From contig PAPH01000046.1 of NCBI GenBank assembly GCA_002709005.1, positions 1 through 32,884 on the forward strand: DNA of 32,884 nucleotides, read 5' to 3'. A program made the translations under genes and the position numbers. Origin of the DNA: Hyphomicrobiales bacterium (lineage in GTDB: Bacteria > Pseudomonadota > Alphaproteobacteria > Rhizobiales > Rhizobiaceae). The notes beneath the pieces are model-generated. The model worked only from the letters and a program-made list of their open reading frames with translations, made no database searches and was not told the origin of the DNA. Positions 25,058 to 32,089 of this stretch are shown here, piece by piece (position 1 is the first letter of the stretch; each line of letters opens with the position of its first letter).

Positions 25058-25348
25058 GATGACGTTTACTCCTGCTCGGGCGCCGATCGAACAGTCCGGC
25101 ACACCATTTTCTTCCCCCGATCATAATGCGTTCGGGTCTACGGTGGAACTACAGTCAGGAGCGAGATTTGTCACTCAACCCTGGGCACAGGACCAGACCG
25201 GCGGCGCCGGTAAACAGGATCTCAATGGCTTTGAAGCCGCAACGAGAGGCAAGCAAAGGCAGCCGGATGGGCTGGTTGGCCATCCGGGTTCTTTGACCCC
25301 GCAGATCGCAGCGGTTTCGTTGTCCGACGGAACTGACCCAGGCCGGAT
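25058..25348. other. Intergenic region between rbsK and a small secreted-protein gene
   Basis: This 291-bp stretch has no gene I can support. A TATGAT hexamer on the minus strand (25120-25125) could be a -10 element for rbsK, but the -35 position is poor. Confidence 0.4.
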
Positions 25349-25690
25349 CTATCCAGCCTGAGGGCGCGGGGTGCATTCCAACCGCTCTCCGCCGGCGGCT
25401 GTCAGGACAAGGCGCGTCGCCTCTTCGACCTCGTAGGTCCAGATTTCCTCGCCGCCATCGTCCCATCCGACACGCATGCGGCCCGCGTCCGCATCAAACT
25501 TGCCGGCGCGGTAGTTCTCGCCAAGGAGTTCCAGGCTTCCGAGCCCCGTGATGTAGGCGCGCGTGGCGCCGCAATCCCAGTCGCCGACGATATCGTCGGG
25601 AACGTTGCCGGGAAGTCCGCCCTGGGCGAGCGCCGGGCCGGTCAGTAGTGGCAAGAGAACAAGAAGAATTCGGGGTGTTTCCGGTCGCAT
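25349..25690 (-). CDS. Small secreted protein of unknown function
   Basis: A 113-residue protein starting at the ATG at 25690. Residues 1-22 form a signal peptide (RILLVLLPLLTGPALA, then QGG). The mature part of about 90 residues is acidic and rich in Gly and Trp, with DDIVGDWDCGATRAYITGLGS and EIWTYEVEEATRLVLTAAGGERLEC; it alternates in a way that suggests a small beta-barrel or sheet, with two Cys that could form a disulfide in the periplasm. No known domain is recognised. Upstream purines (AGGAAAAGGCG) can serve as a ribosome binding site. It lies 114 bp before the stop of the GGDEF-EAL gene on the same strand. Confidence 0.6.
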   Translation of the reverse strand: MRPETPRILLVLLPLLTGPALAQGGLPGNVPDDIVGDWDCGATRAYITGLGSLELLGENYRAGKFDADAGRMRVGWDDGGEEIWTYEVEEATRLVLTAAGGERLECTPRPQAG

Positions 25691-25804
25691 GATCGCCTTT
25701 TCCTGCAATAGGCGGCGCGATTTCGAGATCACGCCGCACGCCCCGCATGAACCGTGCATCGCGCCGGCCTCCGGGTCAACCCGGTCAGCCGCCGCGCCCG
25801 CATA

Positions 25805-27421
25805 TCAGGCAGTCAGGCGCGGCTTTCTTTCCGCGTAATCCGGGGAAACGATGTACTTGCCCTTAAGGCCCTCCACCGTCAGCGGCTTGTCGAACAGGAA
25901 GCCCTGGAACAGGCCGCACCCGGCCAGCCGGGCCTTGACGATATCGGCGTCTGTCTCCACCCCTTCGGCGACCACCGCCCGGTCGAGATGGGTGGCGACG
26001 GCGACGACAGCCGAGACAAATATATCAGTCACCTCGTCGGAGCCGAGCGACTGGATATAGGACTTGTCGATCTTGATGATGTCGAAGGGCAGCGTACGGA
26101 GCTGGTTGAACTCCGAATAGCCCATGCCGAAATCATCAAGCGCGATCCGGAAGCCGGCCTGGCGCAGCCCCTCGATCCGCTTGTTGAGACTGCCCGACGC
26201 CTCGAGCATCGAGCTTTCGGTGATCTCCAGCACGATCCGCGACGGGTGAACGCCTGCCTTGGCTGCTATGGCGAGGTAATCCTCCTGGAAATGGGTGAGC
26301 TGGAGCTGCCGGGCCGAGACATTGACGTTGACCGTCACGTCGGGAAGCTCGGCCATGTCGATACAGACCTGGCGCAGGACGGCGAGGCCGAGATCGTGGA
26401 TCAGATTGGACCGTTCGGCGACGGGGATGAATTCGGCGGGATTGATGCTTCCGCGCGAGGAATGCTGCCAGCGCGTCAATGCCTCCAGCGAGACCAGATT
26501 GCCGTCGCAATCGACGATCGGCTGATACAGGACCTTGATCTCGTGCAGCAGGATGGCGGCGCGCAATTCGCGTTCGACGAAGCGCTCGTGACGTTTGTCG
26601 GCGAGGATTTCGGGCCGGAAGAAGCGCCACGTGGCGCGGCCCGCGCGCTTGGATTCGTAGAGCGCGATATCGGCGTGGCCGAAGAGCATGTCCGCACGCG
26701 CCGCATCGACCGGCGCGATCGCGATACCGATGGAGGCCGAGACCGACTGACGGCGATGGCTGATGTGAAACCCTTCCCGGAGGCTGGCCAGAAACTCGTT
26801 GCAGGTTCTGTCGAGATAGCTCGCCGTGATGGGGGAATCGTGCTCGACGAACAACGCGAATTCGTCACCGCCCATGCGCCCGACCGTGGCACCGTGGAAT
26901 GTCTTGAGAGCCGCGCGCACACAGAACTGAAGAACCGCGTCGCCCACCGGATGACCGAAGCCGTCGTTGATCTGCTTGAAATGATCGACGTCGAAAACCA
27001 CCAGCGCGACCTCGCCGCCGACGCTCCGCCGCCGCAGGATCGCCTCGGAGAGGTCCCCGAGAAAGCGGTTGCGGACGAAGGCGCCGGTCAGGGCATCGGT
27101 ATCCTGGCGGGCATGGGCGATCTTGAAGTCGCCCATCAGCCGGGTCATGTCGACGTCGACGCGGCGCTTCAGATAGGCGGCGCTCAGCAGCAGGAAGGCG
27201 CCGGCAAGTCCGGTGGCGATCCCCGCGGGCTCGAGCCATGCCGGCGGCAGAAGTCCGTAGCCGATCGGCATGGCGAGCAGCATGAGACCCAGCGCGCAGG
27301 CGACCATCAGCGCCAGAAGCCAGGTCACCTTGTGGAAATTGACCACGCGGGAGTGAATTTCGCGGCGGTAGAACGCCGTTTCGTCAGCCTGTCCGTGTCG
27401 CACCTGCGCCCCCGCATGCAT
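25805..27421 (-). CDS. Membrane GGDEF-EAL protein (c-di-GMP synthesis/degradation)
   Basis: A 538-residue protein with two membrane helices (about 32-57 and 64-85), a GGDEF domain (about 105-270) and an EAL domain (about 280-530). The cyclase motif GGDEF at 184-188 is intact, as is the DVDHFKQIND metal/GTP region. No RxxD inhibitory site is seen at the expected position. The EAL signature (SLEALTRWQH, 313-315), NVNVSARQL, LEITESS, ALDDFGMGYSEF, IIKIDKSYI and VAEGVET are all present, so phosphodiesterase activity is expected. Which activity dominates cannot be decided. There is no periplasmic sensory domain: the loop between the helices is very short. I chose the ATG at 27421; the open frame continues to 27538, and a GTG at 27403 is also possible. 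Confidence 0.9.
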   Translation of the reverse strand: MHAGAQVRHGQADETAFYRREIHSRVVNFHKVTWLLALMVACALGLMLLAMPIGYGLLPPAWLEPAGIATGLAGAFLLLSAAYLKRRVDVDMTRLMGDFKIAHARQDTDALTGAFVRNRFLGDLSEAILRRRSVGGEVALVVFDVDHFKQINDGFGHPVGDAVLQFCVRAALKTFHGATVGRMGGDEFALFVEHDSPITASYLDRTCNEFLASLREGFHISHRRQSVSASIGIAIAPVDAARADMLFGHADIALYESKRAGRATWRFFRPEILADKRHERFVERELRAAILLHEIKVLYQPIVDCDGNLVSLEALTRWQHSSRGSINPAEFIPVAERSNLIHDLGLAVLRQVCIDMAELPDVTVNVNVSARQLQLTHFQEDYLAIAAKAGVHPSRIVLEITESSMLEASGSLNKRIEGLRQAGFRIALDDFGMGYSEFNQLRTLPFDIIKIDKSYIQSLGSDEVTDIFVSAVVAVATHLDRAVVAEGVETDADIVKARLAGCGLFQGFLFDKPLTVEGLKGKYIVSPDYAERKPRLTA

Positions 27422-27590
27422 GCCATCCCGGCGGAGCGGATCACCGTCCGTCTCTCGTCCGGTTCCATATTGGCAGCCAATGCTGAAAGCACTCTTAAGC
27501 TTTTGGTGAATTTCCCTGCCGCCACTCGACAGCCGCATCGTTCCCGACCCGTTCCGAGCGCAGAATGCACGAGACTACATATGCGCGCAT

Positions 27591-27602
27591 CTGGTAGGAC
27601 AA
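27591..27602 (+). repeat. First copy of a 12-bp direct repeat (GntR/FadR-like)
   Basis: CTGGTAGGACAA, identical to the copy at 27744 and 153 bp from it. The TGGT-N3-AC core resembles half-conserved operators of FadR/FCD-type GntR regulators, which often control TRAP transporter operons. Confidence 0.5.
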
Positions 27603-27743
27603 TAGCAATAAAATCAGAAGTTTTTGCTTCCTTCACCACCAACCGGAAGCCGAAAAAATGAAAGCTAATCCATAATTTTCAAACAAAAACATAAAGCTAT
27701 GGAGCACTCACGATATCTGCACCGCCGCGCCGTCTTCTCGATG

Positions 27744-27755
27744 CTGGTAGGACAA
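27744..27755 (+). repeat. Second copy of the 12-bp direct repeat
   Basis: CTGGTAGGACAA, located 26 bp before a candidate -35 element of the dctP promoter. It is exact over 12 bases; flanking bases differ from the first copy, so the core alone appears to be conserved. Confidence 0.5.
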
Positions 27756-27781
27756 ATTCGACTTTTCGCAGCGTCGCGGTG

Positions 27782-27809
27782 TTGATTGCCGGAAACAATC
27801 ATGTACAAC
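27782..27809 (+). promoter_or_regulatory. Candidate promoter of the TRAP operon
   Basis: TTGATT (27782-27787) and TACAAC (27804-27809) are separated by 16 bp. Both hexamers are partial matches to the housekeeping consensus. The dctP start codon is 81 bp downstream. Confidence 0.3.
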
Positions 27810-27890
27810 TCCCCATCAGATCCGGAACCTGGAACCGGGTCACCGGGAGCGCGCTTCAAGGGCGCATTAGTTATTCGAGGAGGAGTATCC

Positions 27891-28910
27891 ATGCTTACGA
27901 AACTGTTCGGGGCCGCACTGGTCTCGGTGTCCGCACTCGTCGTTGCCGGCGCCGCCTATGCCGCCGACTACAACTGGACGTTCCAGACATCCGAAACCGC
28001 CGGCGAGCCCGGCTTCGTCAACAAGCAGAAGTGGGCCGAGAGCGTCAACAAGATGTCCGGCGGCCGCATCGAGATCGAACTTCTGCCGATCGGCTCGGTC
28101 GTTCCGCACACCGACACTCTGGAAGCCGTCGGCTCCGGGATCCTGCAGGGCCACCTGACCGACCCGAGCTATTTTGCAGGCAAGGATCCCGCCTTCGCGA
28201 TGATGGGCAATCTGGTCGGCGCATGGTCCGACCCGTTCGAACTGCTCGGTTTCATGCAGACCGGCGGCGGCCACGAACTCTATGCCGAGCTCGTCGAGCC
28301 CTACGGCGTCCACTTCATCGGCGCGGCAGCCACCGAACCGGAAGCCTTCGTTTCGGCGGTGCCGATCCGCACCGTGGAAGACCTCAAGGGCGTCAAGCTG
28401 CGCGCACCGGAAGGCATGGTCTACGAGATCTTTTCGAAGGCCGGGGCATCGCCCGTGGCGCTGCCGGGTTCGGAAATCTTCACCGCGCTCGACAAGGGCG
28501 TCGTGGAAGCGGCCGACAACACGGTGTTTGCCACCAACCAGGCGCTGGGAATGAACGACATCGCCCACTATCCGCTCTATCCGGGCTTCCACTCGCTGCC
28601 GCTGATCGACATCTCGATCAACAAGGGCATCTGGGACGAACTGCCGGACGACCTTAAGGAAATTCTCAACGCCTCGGTCGACGAGTTCATCCTCAACCAC
28701 ATCTATTCGGTGCGCAAACTCGACGCCGAGGCGGTGGTAAAGGCCAAGGAGAACCCGGAAATCGAGATCATCAACTGGTCGCCGGAGGAGCGCGCGAAGT
28801 TCCGCCGCATCGCCCAGGACGAATGGAAGGTGTGGGCCGCCAAGAGCGACATGACCCAGAAATACTACGACACGGTCGTCAAGTATCTCGAAGGCCGCAA
28901 CCTGCTCTAG
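27891..28910 (+). CDS. dctP: TRAP transporter substrate-binding protein (DctP type)
   Basis: A 339-residue periplasmic protein that captures the substrate for the TRAP transporter. The ATG follows GGAGGAGTATCC, the strongest ribosome binding site in the window. The signal peptide ends at about residue 24 (AGAAYA, then ADYNW). The conserved arginine that binds a substrate carboxylate is in DLKGVKLRAPEGM, and WDELPDDLKEIL is typical of the C-terminal lobe. The ligand is probably an organic or sugar acid; its identity is not readable, although the general look is closer to the keto-acid/hydroxy-acid group than to the C4-dicarboxylate group. It is separated from dctQ by an intrinsic terminator, consistent with higher expression of the binding protein. 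Confidence 0.92.
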   Translation: MLTKLFGAALVSVSALVVAGAAYAADYNWTFQTSETAGEPGFVNKQKWAESVNKMSGGRIEIELLPIGSVVPHTDTLEAVGSGILQGHLTDPSYFAGKDPAFAMMGNLVGAWSDPFELLGFMQTGGGHELYAELVEPYGVHFIGAAATEPEAFVSAVPIRTVEDLKGVKLRAPEGMVYEIFSKAGASPVALPGSEIFTALDKGVVEAADNTVFATNQALGMNDIAHYPLYPGFHSLPLIDISINKGIWDELPDDLKEILNASVDEFILNHIYSVRKLDAEAVVKAKENPEIEIINWSPEERAKFRRIAQDEWKVWAAKSDMTQKYYDTVVKYLEGRNLL

Positions 28911-28939
28911 GCCTCCAATAGCCAAATCGGGTACCCTCG

Positions 28940-28975
28940 CCCGGCCGCGATCAGAAACCGCGACCGGGTTTTTTT
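28940..28975 (+). terminator. Intrinsic terminator between dctP and dctQ
   Basis: A 10-bp stem with one mismatch (28940-28949 with 28959-28968), a 9-base loop and a run of seven T. Partial termination here would give more dctP mRNA than dctQM mRNA. Confidence 0.8.
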
Positions 28976-28998
28976 CAAATCGTCGCGGGAGAGGACCA

Positions 28999-29556
28999 AT
29001 GTCGAACAATCCAGACGGGGAGCTCATCGAGCCCGCCCCCGATTTCGAAAAGACGCGGCTCGACCGCCTGATCGAGGCCTCGGGCAAGGCGCTCGCCTGG
29101 GCGATCTTCGTCGCCTTCGCCATCAGCGTCTTCGAGGTGATCTCGCGCTACGTCTTCAATGCGCCGACCTACTGGGCGCATGAATCCACCACCTTCCTGA
29201 TCGCGGCAGTCTTTCTCGTCGGCGGACCGGTGGCACTCGCAGGCAACAAGCACATCCGCGTCCGGCTGATCTACGACATGGTGGGACCGAAGGGCCGCAA
29301 GGCGCTCGACATCTTCAACTGCCTGGTCGCCATGCTGTTCTTCGCGGGGCTGGGCTATGCCGGCGCGATCATGTCATGGAAGGCCACACACACGCCGACC
29401 GGCGAGATTCACCTCGAAGGCACCGGCACCTCGTGGAACCCGCCGACACCGGCGCTCCTGAAAATCATCATCCTGTTCTGCGTCATCGTCATGTTCGTCC
29501 AGACCGCGCTGCACCTGATCCAGGTCCTCAGGCGCGACACGACCGAACAGCGCTAG
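28999..29556 (+). CDS. dctQ: TRAP transporter small membrane subunit (DctQ type)
   Basis: A 185-residue inner-membrane protein with four predicted helices (about 32-52, 65-85, 105-127, 150-172). The first helix is followed by FEVISRYVFNAPTYWAHESTTFLI, the usual DctQ signature with Arg and the W-x-x-E pattern. GPVALAGNKHIRV matches the conserved loop. It forms a complex with DctM and receives the substrate-loaded binding protein. The ATG has a GGGAGAGGA ribosome binding site. It lies 19 bp before dctM. Confidence 0.93.
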   Translation: MSNNPDGELIEPAPDFEKTRLDRLIEASGKALAWAIFVAFAISVFEVISRYVFNAPTYWAHESTTFLIAAVFLVGGPVALAGNKHIRVRLIYDMVGPKGRKALDIFNCLVAMLFFAGLGYAGAIMSWKATHTPTGEIHLEGTGTSWNPPTPALLKIIILFCVIVMFVQTALHLIQVLRRDTTEQR

Positions 29557-29575
29557 GCCTCGGGAGAGTATCGTC

Positions 29576-30886
29576 ATGGGGCTCAACGCACTTGGCATCG
29601 AAGCCGGCACCTACCTGCTGGTCGCATCGATCTTCATCCTTCTTCTTTCCGGCCAGCCGCTCGCCTGGGTCACCGGGCTGGTGGCGCTCGCCTTCACCTT
29701 CGGCTGGTTCGGCGACAACGCACTGCCGCTGGTCACCGCCCGCATCTTCGGCTTCATCACCGAATATTCGCTGGTCGCCATTCCGATGTTCATCCTCATG
29801 GCCGCCCTCCTCGACCGGTCGGGGATAGCCAAGGACCTGTTCAACGGGATGCGGGTGCTCGCCGGGCGATTGCCGGGCGGGGTGGCCATCCAGACGCTGA
29901 TCGTCGCCATTCTGCTGGCCGCCATGTCCGGCGTGATCGGCGGCGAGATCGTGCTTCTGGGCATTCTCGCGCTGCCGCAGATGCTCAGGCTCGGCTACGA
30001 CCGAAACCTCTCGATCGGGGTGGTCTGCGCCGGCGGCTCGCTCGGCACGATGATGCCGCCCTCGATCGTGCTGATCATCTATGGCCTTGTCGGCGGCGTC
30101 TCGATCGCCGATCTGTTCGTGGCCGCGATCACGCCGGCCATGCTGCTGCTCGGCTGCTACATCGCCTATGTGCTGATCAAGTGCCTGCGCGATCCCTCGC
30201 TCGGGCCGCCGATGAGCAGGGAGGAGCACGCCGAGGAATCACTTACAGGCGCCATCAAGGCGCTGATCGCGCCCGGCTTCATCGTCGTCGCCGTGCTCGG
30301 CTCGATCTATACGGGCGTCGCCTCCATCACCGAAGCCGCCGCACTCGGCGTCTCCTCGGTGCTGATCATCTCGCTGCTGCGCCGCGAACTGAACCTGAAG
30401 ATGCTGCAGGAGAGCCTGACGCACACGCTCGAGACCTGCGGCATGATCATCTGGATCGGCATCGCGGCGGCCGTGCTGGTGGGCGTCTACAACCTGATGG
30501 GCGGCAACCGCTTCGTCTCCTCGGCGATCCTCGGGCTCGATTTCCCGCCCTGGGCGCTGGTCATGGTTATGATGGCGATCCTCCTGGTGCTCGGCATGTT
30601 CCTCGACTGGATCGGCATCGCCCTGCTGACGCTGCCGATCTTCGTGCCGATCGTGAAGGAACTGGGCTACGACCCGATCTGGTTCGGCGTCTTGTTCGCC
30701 GTCAACATGCAGGTGAGCTACCTGACACCGCCCTTCGGGCCGGCCGCGTTCTATCTTAAGAGCGTGGCGCCACCCGAGATCACGCTCAAGCACATCTATA
30801 CGGCGCTGCTGCCCTTCATCGCGCTGCAGTTGATCGTGTTGATGCTGCTTCTGTTCTTCCCGCCGATCGCCACCTGGATGCTTTAG
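29576..30886 (+). CDS. dctM: TRAP transporter large membrane subunit (DctM type)
   Basis: A 436-residue multi-helix inner-membrane protein that carries the ion-coupled transport pathway. It shows the DctM family hallmarks: SLVAIPMFILMAALLDRSGIAKDLF, MSGVIGGEIVLLG, GYDRNLSIGVVCAGGSLGTMMPPSIVLIIYG (signature loop) and NMQVSYLTPPFGPAAFYLKSVAP in the second half. The length is standard (about 430). About 12 hydrophobic segments are visible. It follows dctQ closely, with a GGGAG ribosome binding site, and ends before a strong terminator, so it completes the operon. Uptake should be Na+- or H+-driven. Confidence 0.95.
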   Translation: MGLNALGIEAGTYLLVASIFILLLSGQPLAWVTGLVALAFTFGWFGDNALPLVTARIFGFITEYSLVAIPMFILMAALLDRSGIAKDLFNGMRVLAGRLPGGVAIQTLIVAILLAAMSGVIGGEIVLLGILALPQMLRLGYDRNLSIGVVCAGGSLGTMMPPSIVLIIYGLVGGVSIADLFVAAITPAMLLLGCYIAYVLIKCLRDPSLGPPMSREEHAEESLTGAIKALIAPGFIVVAVLGSIYTGVASITEAAALGVSSVLIISLLRRELNLKMLQESLTHTLETCGMIIWIGIAAAVLVGVYNLMGGNRFVSSAILGLDFPPWALVMVMMAILLVLGMFLDWIGIALLTLPIFVPIVKELGYDPIWFGVLFAVNMQVSYLTPPFGPAAFYLKSVAPPEITLKHIYTALLPFIALQLIVLMLLLFFPPIATWML

Positions 30887-30914
30887 GCGAAAGCGGAAGA
30901 AGACACGACTTTGG

Positions 30915-30951
30915 CCGCCGTCCCGGGATCCCGGGGCGGCGGTTTTCTTTT
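30915..30951 (+). terminator. Strong intrinsic terminator of the TRAP operon
   Basis: A near-perfect palindrome of 28 bp (30915-30942, 13-bp arms with one T-G wobble) is followed by TTTTCTTTT. Confidence 0.85.
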
Positions 30952-31097
30952 GAGGGCCGTGTCCCCCGGACGATACTGCTGCATTTCCGGCGTGTGGACA
31001 CCCGCTGTCATGCTTTTGACATGTTGGAGGCGGTATCGGGGACGCCGACGAAAAACGCCCGGGCCACCGCCCGGCCGCTCGCTTGAGAAGGTGCATG

Positions 31098-31844
31098 ATG
31101 ATGCTCGCAGACACGATCGCCCGGCAGGGCAACTGGCTCTTCCGCTGGCGCAGTTATGTGCTGCTCGGCTTTATCCCGCTCGGCATCTACGCGATCTCCT
31201 ATCCGGAACCGATCGAAGCGCTGTTCGGTGATGTGGCCGACTACGCCTGGGAGATTGGCTGCATCCTGATCGCCTTCATGGGCCTTGGGATCCGCGCCAT
31301 GGTGGTGGGGCAGACGCCGGCCGGCACCTCGGGGCGCAACACCCACGGCCAGGTGGCCGAGGTGCTCAACACCACCGGGCTCTATTCGGTGACGCGCAAT
31401 CCGCTCTATCTCGGCAACGCCGTCATCTACATGGCGATCGCGCTATTCACCCAGAGCGGCTTGTTCGTTCTGGTGATGGGGCTGTTCCTGGTGATCTATC
31501 TCGAACGTATCATCGCCGCGGAAGAGGCATTCCTCGCGCAGAAATTCGGGACGCCCTACCGGGAGTGGACGGAACGAACGCCGGTGTTCCTGCCCGATTT
31601 CTCGCTCTGGCGGCCGGCCTCCCTGCCCTTCTCGCTCCGCAACGTGCTCAAGCGCGAATATTCAGGCTTCTTCGCCATCATCGCCGCCGTCACCCTGATC
31701 GACTACGCCCACGAAGCCTTCGGCGAAGGCGAAACCCTCCTGGGGCTCACCTGGGCGGCGTTCTTCCTCGCCGGCGCGGTCATATATGTGACGCTGCGCG
31801 GGTTGAAGAAGCACAGTCGCGTGCTGCATGTGGAGGGGCGGTAG
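31098..31844 (+). CDS. Isoprenylcysteine methyltransferase-like membrane protein
   Basis: A 248-residue membrane protein of the ICMT/PEMT-related methyltransferase family. Several hydrophobic segments are seen (about 22-40, 55-75, 105-150, 190-235). The family core is GLYSVTRNPLYLGN (about 94-107), which binds S-adenosylmethionine together with the later E-x2-F-x5-G-x2-Y-x2-W pattern (EEAFLAQKFGTPYREW). The bacterial members lack prenylated protein substrates, and the methyl acceptor (small molecule or lipid) is unknown. The start is one of three consecutive ATG codons (31095, 31098, 31101) after AGAAGG; I chose the middle one for spacing. It is followed by REP-like repeats and faces the mutase gene. 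Confidence 0.82.
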   Translation: MMLADTIARQGNWLFRWRSYVLLGFIPLGIYAISYPEPIEALFGDVADYAWEIGCILIAFMGLGIRAMVVGQTPAGTSGRNTHGQVAEVLNTTGLYSVTRNPLYLGNAVIYMAIALFTQSGLFVLVMGLFLVIYLERIIAAEEAFLAQKFGTPYREWTERTPVFLPDFSLWRPASLPFSLRNVLKREYSGFFAIIAAVTLIDYAHEAFGEGETLLGLTWAAFFLAGAVIYVTLRGLKKHSRVLHVEGR

Positions 31845-31941
31845 ACGTTCCCGCAATCGGCCATGCCGTATATCCCGGGGGTTCTGCTTTCGGGCCTCGA
31901 CATCACGGAATGGATGCGCGGATCAACGTCGTCGCTTCGCT

Positions 31942-31969
31942 CGACTTGGATCAAGTCCGGGCATGACGA
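31942..31969 (+). repeat. REP-like palindromic repeat, copy 1
   Basis: GACTTG-GAT-CAAGTC (31943-31957) forms a 6-bp hairpin and is followed by CGGGCATGACGA. Over the last 21 bases it matches copy 2 at 17 positions. Related elements are scattered in many alphaproteobacterial genomes. Confidence 0.55.
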
Positions 31970-32018
31970 TAGGCGGGGTTGGCGCCCTTACCCCACTCTT
32001 GCGTGCGCCGCGCCATTC

Positions 32019-32049
32019 TGGATCCTCGGGTCAAGCCCGAGGATGACGA
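32019..32049 (+). repeat. REP-like palindromic repeat, copy 2
   Basis: CCTCGGG-TCAAG-CCCGAGG (32024-32042) is a perfect 7-bp hairpin followed by ATGACGA. It lies between convergent genes, where such elements often occur, and may stabilise or terminate transcripts. Confidence 0.65.
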
Positions 32050-32089
32050 CCGGGGGAGCGTTGCGCCACTGACGCATTCCGCCTCCGTT

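Larger units (their letters stand above)
27422..27890. other. Long AT-leaning intergenic region upstream of the TRAP operon
   Basis: This 469-bp divergent region has no supported gene. It contains two exact copies of CTGGTAGGACAA (27591-27602 and 27744-27755), an AT-rich central part (about 27600-27720), and a candidate promoter at 27782-27809. It ends in a strong GGAGGAG ribosome binding site for dctP. Confidence 0.6.

Noticed and set aside
25754..27661. 635-residue plus-strand open frame
   Set aside because: It is antisense to the GGDEF-EAL gene, whose motifs are all intact; composition is typical of a shadow in GC-rich DNA.
31016..31044. TTGACA as a -35 element for the methyltransferase gene
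   Set aside because: No acceptable -10 hexamer is found 16-18 bp downstream.
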